DNA of 64,000 nt from Oreocharis arfaki (lineage: Eukaryota > Chordata > Aves > Passeriformes > Paramythiidae), in NCBI GenBank assembly GCA_013398015.1, contig VZRR01010919.1, positions 2,094,922-2,158,921 of the forward strand, written 5' to 3'. Below, one piece after another: positions 1 through 11,746 of this stretch (the stretch's first letter is position 1; each line of letters starts with the position of its first letter). Below the pieces are notes generated by a model. It saw only the letters and a program-made list of their open reading frames with translations. It ran no database searches and was not told where the DNA came from. The position numbers and the translations under genes are program-made.

Positions 1-119
1 ACTCCCTATCATGCCACAATATATTTCTTTAAGCTTTTCCTTAAGCTTTAGCTGTGTGACAATAAAAGCTTCAGAGAGAAAACTGATTCTGTCATATTTC
101 TTCTGTAACACCTGGACAG

Positions 120-455
120 CAGCAATTCAAAAGTGGAGAGTTCTATATTAAGATCTTAAATGAACTCAGAATCTTCTGTCCAGTTTGGCTGGTGGCAGAT
201 GCTGAAACCATGAAACCTCTGGAAGTAAAAAAAGCAATGCACATTCTTAAGAGTTGTATTATTAAGCAAGAATGCCAAATTTCTCTTGCAAGCCATTGCC
301 ATGCAATTAAGATTGCAGTGAAAAAGCTTGATAACACAATCTGTGAAAATATGCAAAACATTCTGAATGGTTTGACTTTCCCTTTAGTTCGAAATGTTTT
401 GAACCAGGCAATTCTGAATGATGATCTTTCAGCCCACCATCTTTTTCAATGGTGA
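120..455 (+). CDS. Candidate terminal coding exon of an unrecognised gene
   Basis: A 111-codon frame runs from a possible 3' splice site (AG at 118-119, with a TTTCTTCTG tract and a CTGAT branch-like site near 83) to a TGA at 453-455. A TGA just upstream, at about 84, closes the frame, so the acceptor would be needed. The predicted peptide is mostly helical-looking and contains VKKAMHILKSCIIKQECQIS and ends in AHHLFQW. I do not recognise the family. About 210 nt after the stop lies AATAAA (663-668), giving a compact last exon of roughly 565 nt. The rest of the gene would lie left of the window. Alternatives are a retrocopy fragment or a chance frame in AT-rich DNA; overlapping minus-strand frames are also open here, which weakens the case. 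Confidence 0.4.
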   Translation, partial: QQFKSGEFYIKILNELRIFCPVWLVADAETMKPLEVKKAMHILKSCIIKQECQISLASHCHAIKIAVKKLDNTICENMQNILNGLTFPLVRNVLNQAILNDDLSAHHLFQW

Positions 456-662
456 TACTTTTTAACTCCTTGCACAACTGGCTTGACAGCACTATCATGA
501 CCAGTCTACTGAGTGTTTTATTTTATCAGAATGTAGACTGTGAGCCTGACTGAAATACCAGAACCTTGAAACAATTTATGAAAATGTTCAACTGCCCTTC
601 TACCGATCTGCTAAAGACACAGAAGAGCAGTAACATGATTTATCATCATATAAATCACACAA

Positions 663-668
663 AATAAA
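663..668 (+). terminator. Candidate poly(A) signal AATAAA
   Basis: AATAAA lies about 208 nt after the stop codon of the candidate exon at 120-455 and is followed within 10 nt by a TTGTATT stretch. It would end that rightward transcript near 685. The following A/C-rich run (about 677-706) is low complexity and could instead be a decayed retrocopy tail. Confidence 0.35.
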
Positions 669-868
669 GATTGTATTCACAAAAAACAAAAAAACCCAAA
701 CACACAGTCAAAAGACATCAAATTCTACTATTAGTCTTCCAATTTTTTAGACCTTATTATTTTAGTTCTTATGTGTTAATATTCAGAAATTTTGAAGGGA
801 CAGTGAAACAAGTAGTACAAATTCTCAACCACACTGAACATTTGCACAAGAGATAAGTGACTAACATT

Positions 869-1597
869 TTTATTTTAAACAAAGCTTAAAATGGCAAAAA
901 ACATGGAGCCTCCACATGAGAAATAGGTTGATCCAAACTGTACCGGATGTACAGAACTTCCATTATTATAAGGGAACAGTAAAAGTGTAAGGGCTAATTG
1001 TTTCCATGGAAACTTTTTACCTACAGGATCCACCCACAGGAAACAACACAACACATCCACATCCCTTAGAAAATGGACTTCACTGGGGGATTTCATAATG
1101 TTCTGTGAAAGCAGAAGGAGCAGTGCCACACTTACTTCAGAGGAGAAAAATGAAAGCACAGAAAATTACATCTGGAATTAGAACCAAAATCAGAGCACTG
1201 CAAGGTGTCCATCAAATTTAGTCCATCAAACTGCCACAGAACAGCATTCATAGATGATGGAGGGAGCATGAAGAAATACAGCAGAAAATCTACCACCAAA
1301 AATAACACTATTTTCATGCATTAAACGGCTGGCCATGGATCCTGTGAAGAGGACCATCAGCAAACCAGCACTCAGCACTTTCCCTGTGGCTCAGGAGGGC
1401 CAAACAACACTACCTGCAGACACTGGCTACAGTGAGCATTCCTCACTAATGAGACTTGAAACAGATTTCAGGCACAGCATGTGGATAGGCTGAGCTCACA
1501 GCAGCACTGCCCTATGCACGCTGTGACCTCCTTTCCTCGCTGGAGGAGACTGCAGCAGCATTAGAGGGTCTTAACAGGCATTCCTGTCGCTGCCCAT
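869..1597 (-). other. Candidate 3'-terminal exon of a leftward gene
   Basis: Read on the minus strand, a good acceptor (TCTCACTGTTACAG) ends at 1598. One frame then stays open for 27 codons to a TAG at 1512-1514; its end reads SNAAAVSSSEERRSQRA. The other two frames close within 12 codons. About 640 nt further on, AATAAA (869-874, read TTTATT on the plus strand) could end the transcript some 200 bp from the convergent site at 663. The interval 1,500-1,600 has more CpG and GC than its surroundings. No family is recognised. Competing terminal candidates exist at 3,025-3,534 and 4,149-4,254, so at most one or two of these are likely to be used. Confidence 0.25.
1000..1013. promoter_or_regulatory. 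Perfect RFX-like palindrome GTTTCCATGGAAAC
   Basis: This is a 14-bp perfect palindrome with the ATGGAAAC half-site typical of the X-box bound by RFX factors on both strands. It falls inside the possible 3' untranslated stretch of the leftward gene. Binding is inferred from the motif only. Confidence 0.35.
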
Positions 1598-1599
1598 CT

Positions 1600-3005
1600 G
1601 TAACAGTGAGACAGCACTGTCAGAGGGTTCAGGAAAGCCAATTCATATTCCCACCTGTGTCTGAGCTCTTGCATTCAGAGCAAAAGTCTGGAAGTGGTTA
1701 GAAAACTGCAGATACAGTGTCCTTCTAGGCACATGGTTTTCACAGCCACCAAAGGGACTGCTCTTTGGGCCATGTACATTGCCTAAGCACCGTAGCCTCT
1801 ATCTGCATCCAGTATGTGACACAGCATGCTCACACATCCCGGTGCCTACTCACCAGCACTGCAGGGTTCACTGCCTAAAAGGCAAACACGTATTTCACCA
1901 ACACAGTGCACTCTTTTCACAAGGTTTGATCAGCTAACCATTTGCCCTGTGTTACTGTCTTGCCTACCACTGGAGAAGCCAAGCAATCAGAAGCATTTTG
2001 TTTTCCTCTCAAAGAAAGAGAGTGTCTGAAGTAAATTGAAGGAATAGGTAAATTTAGCTAAAACTTATAAATACTAGCATGGCATTGCTGTCTGACCCTT
2101 ACCCCTGCTTCATTTTGTTCTTGCACCAAGTATTTGACATTTATATCCTATACTGAAATGAAGGTTTCTGATTTCTTGACCAGAAGCCCAGAGAGTACTA
2201 AGAGGGCAAAGTGTTTGCTGCATCTTTATTCCACTCAAAGCAACAAAGCCAGTGCAACAGGCTACTGCAGTAATGGTAAAGTACAGGATGGAAAAGTCTC
2301 CCTCTAAGCATCTGCAAACATGATATTTTAAGAGAAATGACAGCGTGGGGGCTTTCTATTTGGGCTGCCACTAGACAACAAATCTCTCTAATAAGACAAG
2401 CATTCCTTTAAAATCAATAAGACATCACTGTAACGACTTTAAACTGTTTCAGCATGATGGTACTGTAAAATACAGCTGTAATCTCAAATACATCTAGTGA
2501 GTAAACTAAAAGGGTTTCCTTAGGATCACGTCAGGGGGTTCAGACATAGATCTAATTGCTCCAAGAGACAGTTTTCTTATCACTGACACTAAAATAATTC
2601 CAACCTTTTATATTCACATAATCCTGTGACTACATAGGTGGACACACTCGGCTAATAACTGAGATAAATGAAGGTATAGACATCATGCTAATGGCCGAAA
2701 AGTTTCATTCCACAACATGGATAGTCTTAAGAAACATATTCTGAACAAGGAAATGCTTCCACTGTCTACACATACTGCTCCTGCTGCCACAATTTTAAAA
2801 GGCAGCACTGACAGGGAAATGAAGTCACGAATTTCATGTATTCAAAGTCTAGGAGAAGAGTTGAAAGAGCTACTAATGCTTCAAAGTAGGCTGAGAGCCA
2901 TCCTCCATCTCCTTAGTAAAGTTAAATCATCCTACCCTAGAATGCTAAACAGTTGATGTTTGTACTCCCATTAAAAAAGAGGTCACACTGTCAAGTTGCA
3001 CTCTC
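1600..3005. other. No supported gene; non-repetitive AT-rich sequence
   Basis: Nothing convincing is seen here. A plus-strand frame ending at 2,956 is open for about 95 codons but has no good acceptor. The interval 1,600-1,900 is somewhat richer in GC. A LINE or LTR signature was not recognised. Confidence 0.4.
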
Positions 3006-3031
3006 CAATAAAAAATCTTGCCTTTTTATTG
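3006..3031. terminator. Inverted repeat giving AATAAA on both strands
   Basis: Nine-base arms (CAATAAAAA and TTTTTATTG) are separated by eight bases. The plus strand reads AATAAA at 3,007-3,012 and the minus strand reads AATAAA at 3,025-3,030. On the minus strand the signal is followed by a TGACAGTGTG and then T-rich stretch that resembles a downstream element. This could be a bidirectional poly(A) site for convergent transcripts. The use of either signal is inference. Confidence 0.35.
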
Positions 3032-3534
3032 AAATTTAAAAAACAACAGAGAAGAAAACCTCAAAATAATAAAGTTACAAACGTACATCTAAATAGGAGC
3101 TAAGAAATGTGTGTATTGTATGAAAACTGTTTCTAGAGACAAGCAAAGCCTTTGCAGCAGAGGGAAGGCCACAGGCTGTGACAGACCCTGAGTGATCTCT
3201 CTTGTGGTGGAACAATGCCTTCATCTGTAAGTACAGGATTCAGCAGATCTGCAATAACCACCTCATTTTAAAGGACGAGAATCAACAAGCCTCATGCAAT
3301 TCGAGTAGTTTACACATGTGCACACTGCAGAAATTAGAATTGTATTTCTAATATGCGTGTAACGATTATCTGAAGCCAGGCATAGTGAAAACCCTTCCTC
3401 TTCCATAGCTGAGGATACGAGCTGAAAGCCTTGTCTCCACTCTACAGAAAATAATCTTTCCCTTTCATGGTAAGACTGAAAAACACTCACAGTGTCTTTG
3501 AGAAAGACCCTTAGGCTGGGCAAGTCTTCTCTGC
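3025..3534 (-). other. Candidate terminal exon with strong acceptor and poly(A) signal
   Basis: On the minus strand a T10 tract followed by CCTAAG gives a strong acceptor ending at 3,535. One frame is open from there for about 90 codons to a TGA near 3,263; it includes EDLPSLRVFLKDTVSVFQSY. AATAAA follows at 3,025-3,030. Inside it, GTGAGTG at 3,484-3,490 could be a donor, which would make a 44-nt internal exon (3,491-3,534) instead. Another frame stops after seven codons, so the coding phase is uncertain. The product is not recognised. Confidence 0.3.
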
Positions 3535-4512
3535 CTTAGGAAAAAAAAAATCATACTAAACTCAGCATTATTTTGTTCATGGTTATGAAGAAGAATTAAA
3601 TATTACAGTAAATAATAATCTTACAGAATTCTATATGCCTGAATACAGGATTTTAAAATTTCTTGTTCAGACAGCTAGATTCGGAGAAAACTGGAGAAAC
3701 CTATCAGGCTAGCATCAGTTTTGCAAAGCTGGCAGTATATTCAAGCAAATCTGAGCCTCTATTATACTGTTTCTTAACTAATTGAATAGCTGCCAACAAC
3801 CAGATTTCAATGCCTGAGAGTTGCCTTTAAACAGAACAAGATATGATGGGGTATATGTGATGATGGAAGGTATCTTTTAAAATGCTGACTAGGTCCATCC
3901 AAGAATACTTCTTTAAAATGAGTCTTGTGAAACAGGCTTTGCTGATGACAAAGTTCTGCCTTCGATAACTTTTACTGGAACTTTATCTGTAACATGCCAA
4001 CCCCCCAGAAGGAAAGCATCTGCACCAGGGCAAACGGCTCACACAACAATCTTCATAATGGAAATCGGTGCGAAAGGTATCTCCAGAAAATCATGTGTTT
4101 TTCAGCTTAACTGTATCCAGTTCCTAGCACCCTGTTCAGCTACCAGGTTTAGGCACCACAACGCCTTCTGCAAACTGTCTCAATTACAGCCACTGCTTCA
4201 ATATATATTTCAGGACCCAAGTAAGTCCCCAAACTAAAGCATGGAAGCTTATACCTGAAGACAAGACAAACAACCATTTATTAAAGATGGAAAATTTTTG
4301 TGTTCATGGTTTTCATTTGTTGAGGTTTTGCACTTGTTTTTTAAAAACATAGTTTAGCAGGAAAGTTCTACAATTAATTTTAATATGGAAATTCTTCCTC
4401 TGTAAAACCTCAGATTAACTTTGGAGAGAAATCTGAATTAAATGAAATCTGAAGCCTAATATTTTAAACTCAGAGGCATTTTAGTGTAGGAGAGGAAAAA
4501 TACACACACAAG

Positions 4513-4537
4513 CCCAGTTCAATTTATTGGAACTGGG
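4513..4537 (-). terminator. Poly(A) signal held in a hairpin loop
   Basis: Eight-base perfect arms (CCCAGTTC and GAACTGGG) flank a nine-base loop that reads CAATAAATT on the minus strand. The minus-strand sequence downstream is GCTTGTGTGTGTATTTTT, a very good GU/U-rich downstream element. A minus-strand frame of 123 codons (4,524-4,895) ends with a TAA that overlaps the AATAAA. The frame itself looks like chance, rich in L, F and S. Confidence 0.35.
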
Positions 4538-5980
4538 AATTCCAGAGATAAAAGGAATTATAAAAGCTTTCTTCATGAGACTTGTAGTCAGACTTCAGCA
4601 GCAACAAAAGACATGCACCAGCAGATTGTAAGCACTGGCTACAAACATAAAGAGGCAGAAGGCTACTGAGATATAGAATCTTAAGCTTCAAATCCTTTAG
4701 CAGTGAAAAGATCAACTTTAAAATCGATACTGGTACTGGATGCATAGTCAATACACAGCAACTCAAATTGGAGAAATATGCTTTTATGGACTTTTCATTA
4801 AAAGCCTGACCAAAAAAACCACTATGCAGCCAGTAGCCTTTGCATAATCTTGTCAGGAAAAGCAGCCTATAAAGAATTGCATTATCCCAAAGCATGCTAA
4901 TAACAGCATAGCAAGGAATCTCTTATTTTCTTACTGGTAGCACAGTAATGTTTTTTATTCACAGAAATATAAAAAAGGAACAGTGTTTTAAAATTATTAT
5001 AACACACCTAGCCTGTATTAGGTAACATTTCCCATTTCTCTCACAGTCATAAAATTGCTTGTCATAAGAATCACATGGCAGACCAAAATAATGACAGTTC
5101 CCAAACAGGGACCAGCAGACTTACTGATAAAGAACTTAATTTTCTAAAGCATCTTAAAGATAACTAAGCATGCCACAGTCTGATTTATGTGTGTACTTTG
5201 GGAGCACTTCAAGCATTGATCACAGGAGCAATCTATCACCATGAAAATACAGAAAAACTTCCATAGGAAGTGTCTTATAACTGCAGATGCAGTTGGATTT
5301 CTATGCAAATACAGTGCAGAAGCCCAAACAATGGTCATGTCAAGAAAAGAATAACTTCCCTTTTGAGAAATACCATATAATATTGACAATAAACAGAACT
5401 AGAGATTTTGTCATAAATCGTATGTGACATCATGCTCAACAAGAGCTTCACATTAAGAAAAACTATGAAGGGAAAGCAATATGTGTCAGAGTACATCAGT
5501 ACTCCTGATTCATATGCTAGAGCTTCCCCTCCCCATTCTCCCACCCCCACATCTCTTGCTGAATAAAAAATTATACCTCCTAAAAAGACTGTAATTACGT
5601 CACTCTTTTCAGGCAGCTGTCATTGAAAACAAACATCCTTACCCTCCCTGTAGAAAAAAAATCCTAGTGCATTTTAGGTAATAAATGACCATATCTATTT
5701 ATCTGTTAAGTTATACCTAAGAAATTTTTAGAATGTGAGATAATCAGCCACAAAAAAAAAATCACCTATCTGGCTTATGAATTATTTCATGAATACCCTG
5801 CAATTCTAAGACTTTTATTGATTGTATTACATGCCTTAAGCCATTTCATTAGCACTGGTATAAGTGAAATTGTCACACATTAGGAGTTACAGTATTTTCA
5901 ACCTTTGATAAAGTGATCAAAGCCACAAACAAATTTAACTACACTAAATACGTAAAAGCAATAACCCTCCCTATGTAAAT

Positions 5981-6058
5981 GCAAAAACCAAACCAAAACA
6001 CACAAACACAAAAAAGCCCAAAAACAAAATAACCAGACAAAACACAACAAAACCCAAT
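5981..6058. repeat. A/C-only low-complexity tract
   Basis: About 78 bp made almost entirely of A and C (units such as AAACC and ACACA) on the plus strand. Similar tracts occur near 45.6, 52.5 and 60.4 kb, always in the same orientation. Confidence 0.7.
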
Positions 6059-6059
6059 A

Positions 6060-9000
6060 TACTGCTTGACTATAGGTTCTGAGGCAATAAAACAACATCA
6101 ACATGTAAAACCTTTACCTCTTTTCCTTAATTACAGACATGTTTCAAGTATCAAATATCTCTGTATATTCTTCACAACTACCATGAAAATCGTTTAACAG
6201 AAATGTATAAGCACTTTCTTTGTAGCACATAAGGAAGTGTATGCCTTTAAAAATATTTCATCTATCATTACATCTATGTAAAATTGAGTAAGTTACAAGT
6301 GAGATCATACAGGTAAATAGAAAACAATTCATTCTCATCAATAACATTTAGCTACTGTTTCCTCCTTTAAAAAACATGTCAATACTTCCTAAACTACTTA
6401 CAAGCTTTAAGGTAAACATTAGCAAACTTGGCAAACTCTAGACTGGTGCTTAAAATTACTGTCAGCAGCTACTCAAAAGTGGCATTCAGAAGACCTGTTA
6501 GGTTTCAGTCTCAATTCTGACTCGAAGATCTCCTTACAAAAAAAATGCATGCCCTGCACAGTAAATAAGCATACATAATTTCAAGCCACACTTCTTTTTT
6601 TTTTCTTTAAGGTACAAACTGTACAGAAAAACCATCAAGTTCAAATCCAATTTACTATACTCCTTCATAAATGCCAATTCCCAGGTAACATTTAAAGCCT
6701 CTAAAGTTACAGGTCTTGTTCTGCCTTCCTGCTTTTAGAAGGTAGAACATGAAAACACTGCTGAAGAACAGAGAGGTCCAAAGTTTCCTTCACAGCACAG
6801 AGCTGTGCAGGGTGCAGAACTAAATTCATGCTGAAGTACAGTACACAGAGGGGTGAGGATTCGTCCTTGCATTTTATTACATTCTGTGAAGGAAACTAAC
6901 AGTCATCATCACCTCTGCCAGAACAATAAAATATATTAAGACCAGAGAAACACAGTAGGCATAAAAAGAAAAGCATCTGCCGCTTATAAGCAAAGAATCA
7001 AACCTAAAAATAAAGCAACAATAACACGGCTAATTTGTTACTTGTTAACTATAGAATATCAAGTTTTTGTAACATCTTTAGGATATTTGGTTTGGTTTTG
7101 GGTGGGGCAACAGAGTAAGACCCATTACTATCATATGAATGTGTCCAAAAACCATATTACAAAGACTATTTTGTGGGGCTTTTTTTTCTTTTAATCGAAG
7201 TCTTGCAAGGTAACCAAGTCAAGATTGACTGATATCTGCCACTGCATTCTTTACTAAGGTATCTTCTACTCTGAATTTTTACACTCAGGTAACATGTACA
7301 TTTTCCAGTACCATGTATTAAAAATTGGTTAAGCTGAAAAGGTGTAGTATCTACACACATAGCTTGGCATCAAAGAGTATCTTCTCTACCATATCATGAC
7401 AATTTTTGGCTTTTACAAACTTACTCCTACCCTTCTAAGCATACAACAGTCAAGTCTGGCTTTCCAACGTAGTCATGGCAATTTATTCAATGACCCTTGC
7501 AAACTCCTGGTTAGTGTTAGATAGCACTTTTGCTGACCTTCACTTACTTGCCCTATCCAATTTTCTCACTGAATGAAATTTTCTTTCTGTACTCAACTCC
7601 CTTTAGAGTAAAAATTCATGCCCATACAGACACAAGACAATGTAAACTGAGGCTACTTTATGAACTTCACAATCTATGTTCACAACTAAATAATAAAATT
7701 ATGAGCCAGAGTAGGCGTTTCATCAACCATGTTCTTCAGGAATCTTATACATTTCTTGCACCTTTTTTATTAGAGTAGAGAAAATCAACCAGAAATTCAA
7801 GGTAACTGTTGAAATACTACACACATAAAAAATGGGGGTCATATATTAACATGACACTGGTCTCAACACACCGAAGCCTATATATTAAAAAAACTTACTG
7901 AATTTGGAGTCCTGATGACATAATTTGATCTTTAGGTTACTGACTTAATCCACTTTGAACAAGAGTTCTATTAGTAAACTCTTCTAGAAACAGACACCCA
8001 AGGGTTTTTCTCTGTCACAGAAACACAATTCCACATTTCACCAAAAAACTCATGATATTTCTCAAATACTGAAGAAAGCTGAATTAACTACTTAATAGTA
8101 ATTTTTTTAAAAAAAGGCCACATCATATTGTGAATGCACTTTATACTTTGGTCTTCTGCAACAAACTTTTCCAACCACATTACTAAAAGAGTAAGAAAGA
8201 CAGCTTGTATACATAAATGTTTGGGGCAAAATTAGTAGCATTAATGACTGTTAAGCTTTCCTAAAATCAGTGAAACAAACTAGCAGAAGATTATACCTGT
8301 GTATTGAAATGTAGTGTACAGCTGCTGCAACAGGTTATTCAAGACCTAAACATCTTCACTGCTTCATTATGGAAAAAACCTACCTCATCTTTAGGCTATA
8401 TTCAAAGAGGCCCTACAGCTAAACTTGAAGTAAATTCCATCGTTAACTACAACTCCTGCTAATTATTGAGGCAAATCACTGAAAATTTACAAGAATAGAT
8501 TGCACTAAAGTTTTTACTCCCACACAGGACACTGCATAGAAAGATTGCCTGTAAACACTCCCTCTAGCCATTGTTATCACATATTGACTCCTAATATTGA
8601 CCAGAGGTCCACTATGGGCACTTGTGGCTTCTAAGTGATACTGCACTTAATATTCTTAATGATTGATCAGTGTTTGGCAATCATCTATAAGTGTGCACAG
8701 ACACATATTAAAACCTTCAATAAAGCATGTGTACCAGCATCTAAATATCTCAGGAAAGCATGATAGAATGCATTGCATCATTAAGAACCTCAGTTGTATG
8801 CAACTAAGGCAGATTTACAAATTCACTATGAACTTGGAAACAGTTCACTGCATCGAGCTCTGCAATTAGACAGAAGATGAACTCTTTTTCTTAAATGTTA
8901 ATGCTGTTGTATGGACGCCACATACAATTCTTTAGCAATAACAGGATTTGGCATACAATCCTAACAATTGTTATCCTAGCAACTGGAAGACCTTTCAGAC

Positions 9001-11100
9001 ATTTCCTTTTTTCATGTCTTTCTGAACCTGAACCAGCTTGCTGCTCTCAGTTAGAAGCCCATTTAACTACTTTATTTAGCTTTCACCTCAAAAAGCCTGG
9101 TAATAGAAAGGCAGAGGAAGCAGGCACTAGCAGAAATAATACCAGAATACCATGAACTCAGAAGACCCTCACCAACACATATACAAACACTGAGCACCAG
9201 CTAGAAAGTTTCCCTTTGGGACAACCATACTGTGCAGGATTTTTAGGGATAGACCATCATCTACATAAGCCTGAGCAATCTCTGTCTAGATAATAAAAAG
9301 GCTGGTTCACTACTCTCAAATTACATCCAAAAAACAAACCTAAACATCATCATAATTTACATAAGTAGATACTACGGGGAAAACAGTCTTTACTGCTGGG
9401 GCTATTATCTCCATCAATAGCAACAGGCAGTTTTTACAATGTATAAATTCCAGCCATAAGCCTTACAGGATGAGCAGAAATTCGAGCAGAATGATTAGGC
9501 TCTGAGCAGCAGAGAGCTGTCTAGCAAACAGATGTCAATGAGTACCATGTACTTTAAGTTTGGTTAGGAGTTTTATAGGGTTGGTGTTTGGGACGTTTTA
9601 TACGAAGTTTAGAAGAGAACTTTAATGAACTCAGTTATCTGTGTAATTTTGCTCTTTTCTGATACATAACTTCTACAACATTCAAGAAGAAACTGTTTTC
9701 TGAGACACTGGAGTCTTGCTGAAATGATGAAACCCAGCCCTCATAGGAAAAAAAAAAAAAAAAACAAGCAGAAAAGTGCATGACATGATTCTCACAATTC
9801 AGAATCTCCACATTTCTGCCACCCCTCTAAATTAACTCTCACATTTATCTGACTCCTGTGTGAATATTACATGTATTCTTCAGCTAACTCTAATGATCAA
9901 ATTAAAACAAGAATGCCAGAGAACAATTTAAGCCAGGAAACAGAATATATTTCTGCTTTTCACACCTTGAGCCTTAATACAAAAAACAGTTTTCACCTGA
10001 ATCTTCATCTTTAACCAATTAACGGAAGAATAAAACCAAACCAAAATTTTCCATTTCAGGACACAAATCCCAAAATATTATGAACTCTTATGACTGCGCT
10101 ATCAGTTAACAATGGGAGACTACTTCCAGAGAAGGATGCTACTTATACCAAAGTGCTCATACGAAAAACAGAATAATCAAATAATAATCATAGCCAAATA
10201 TTGAGAAAAAAAACCCCCTTAAATTTAAAAATAAAATAACCCCCAAACAATACTTTTCAACCACCACGCAGACCTGTTACGAATATCAACCATCTGTTGA
10301 ACTTAACAATTTCCTGAAAACTATGTCACACAATCCACAAGAAGAAAGACTTCTTTCAGGGATGCAGTTTGTCAGAGTCTCTCAGGCAATACTTAAATGA
10401 CATCATGTTTGTTTTCCCAATAGTTCCTTGTTTTCCATACAGCAAGAGGAAAAGAAAAGCACAGAGACAAGAAACATGTCTGTAAAAAGCAGATGTCTAT
10501 GTTATATACATTTACTGCTATAGCTATCAACAGACTACTTATGTTTTGGGTTTGCAAGAGATGGTTGGTTTTTTTTTTTGGTCTTGCACAATACATGTTT
10601 AGTCCATACATCCAAAGAGATTCCTACAGGTAAAAATACTGTTAAAATTGCACAGATTTTTCTTTTTTTTTTTACTAACCATTAATGTAATCCGAACCTA
10701 CAGGTTCTTCTTAACTGAGAGACAACAGGATACAGTTATTTACTGATGAAACAACACTTCTGTATGTTCATGAATCAAAGAAAGTCAGTCAGTCAAGAGA
10801 TAAAAAAATGAAACACTGATGCCTTTTAAATGGTAAAAAGACTAAGGTAGAGCTTACACCTATAACACACGCACATTAGAAAGACAGGCTTTAGTACATT
10901 ATTTTTGTTGGTTTCAAACAAAGACAGGAATTTTATGCAAACTACTTTTTCATCCAACCTATTATAAAGAAACTGCTACTTGAAAGCTTATAAGGAACAA
11001 TGACTGCCAGTACTAGCAGGCTGCACTCATTTAAATGAAATGTTTAATGTTAAAACCCCCCAATGCAGCTTGTAACTTCCTTCAGCTATTTATTTTACTT
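6060..11100. other. AT-rich stretch without recognised gene
   Basis: Unique-looking AT-rich sequence with many A runs, including about 18 A near 9,750. It would be intron or intergenic DNA downstream of the exon at 11,279-11,487. Isolated donor-like sites on the minus strand were seen, for example GTAAGTG near 7,540, but no complete exon stood out. Confidence 0.4.
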
Positions 11101-11278
11101 TTGAAGCAGGCTCCTCATCTCTGTAGTGCTGGGGTGCTGCTGCCACAGCATCCCCTGCAGTGTGCTACAGCTGCACCCTGCATCGCTCCAGCAACACCGC
11201 ATCTTGCTCCGCAGCCAGACCCACTGCCTGCCAAAGGCACACTCACCCTGCCGCAGCAAATTGAAACCTTCCTCTTAC

Positions 11279-11487
11279 CTCGACTTCCTTGCTCTTCTCT
11301 TTGTTTGTGCCCACTGAACTTCTCCCATTGCTGGCAGTCTCCCGCGCTGGAACTACAGAAATCTGCTGGAGTGGCATTTTTACAGAGCTGCAGGCTGCCA
11401 GTACCTGTTTGGATGCCTTATATCTTCACTCCCCCCGAGTAGCCCACCTGTATAATTGTTCATATCCTCTCTTTGCCAAGCTCAGCT
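11279..11487 (-). CDS. Candidate first coding exon of an unrecognised leftward gene
   Basis: The minus strand carries a strong acceptor (TTTTCCCCTTTTTATTTAG) ending at 11,488 and a strong donor GAG|GTAAGAG at 11,278. The exon is 209 nt. A TGA stop lies in frame upstream of an ATG at 11,375-11,377, so the start is well defined. The coding part is 99 nt, exactly 33 codons. The peptide begins MPLQQISVVPARETASNGRS and continues SVGTNKEKSKEVE, a polar, basic/acidic N-terminus without a signal peptide or membrane segment. All three frames are closed in the upstream part of the exon, which fits a 5' untranslated leader. A second donor-like site (GTGAGTG at 11,240-11,246) would extend the frame by about 10 codons. 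Later exons must lie to the left. I cannot name the protein. Chance occurrence is possible but less likely here than at the other exon candidates. Confidence 0.55.
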
Positions 11488-11746
11488 CTAAATAAAAAGG
11501 GGAAAATATTATTTGAGAAACGGTGTAGCCAGGGTCTTCCATCAAAAGAAAAAAAAAAAATCAACAAAGCAGAGCAAATTGCAAACACAAGCGAGACACA
11601 GCAAACAAAGAAGTAAGGCACAACAATCCCAGGGAGTTTCACATGCTTAGGAGTGATGAGTTGCCGCAAGTCTGTGTCCCTGGAGCACCCCGTCATACCA
11701 CTATCCCCCAAGAGCACTGTGGGAGACAATTCAATTTCTGTGTTAC

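Noticed and set aside
2670..2956. Plus-strand frame of about 95 codons with AATAAA 50 nt downstream
   Set aside because: No good acceptor at its start, no recognisable motif, and the hexamer belongs to an inverted repeat that also serves the other strand.
3857..3950. GTGATGAT and CTGA motifs resembling a C/D-box snoRNA
   Set aside because: No terminal stem pairs the ends and the spacing is poor.
4524..4895. Minus-strand 123-codon frame, the longest outside repeats on that strand near 5 kb
   Set aside because: Composition is L/F/S/Y-rich as expected for the T-rich strand; no splice sites bound it and no family is recognised.
6091..6140. Minus-strand ATGTCTGTAATTAAGGAAAAG before a GTAAAG donor
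   Set aside because: Only eight codons, no acceptor or promoter context.
6630..6655. AGTTCAAATCC resembling a tRNA T-arm
   Set aside because: No matching acceptor stem, anticodon arm or A/B box pair around it.
11035..11442. Plus-strand 135-codon frame rich in P, L and C
   Set aside because: It is the antisense of the minus-strand exon and its flanking intron; the splice signals support the minus strand.
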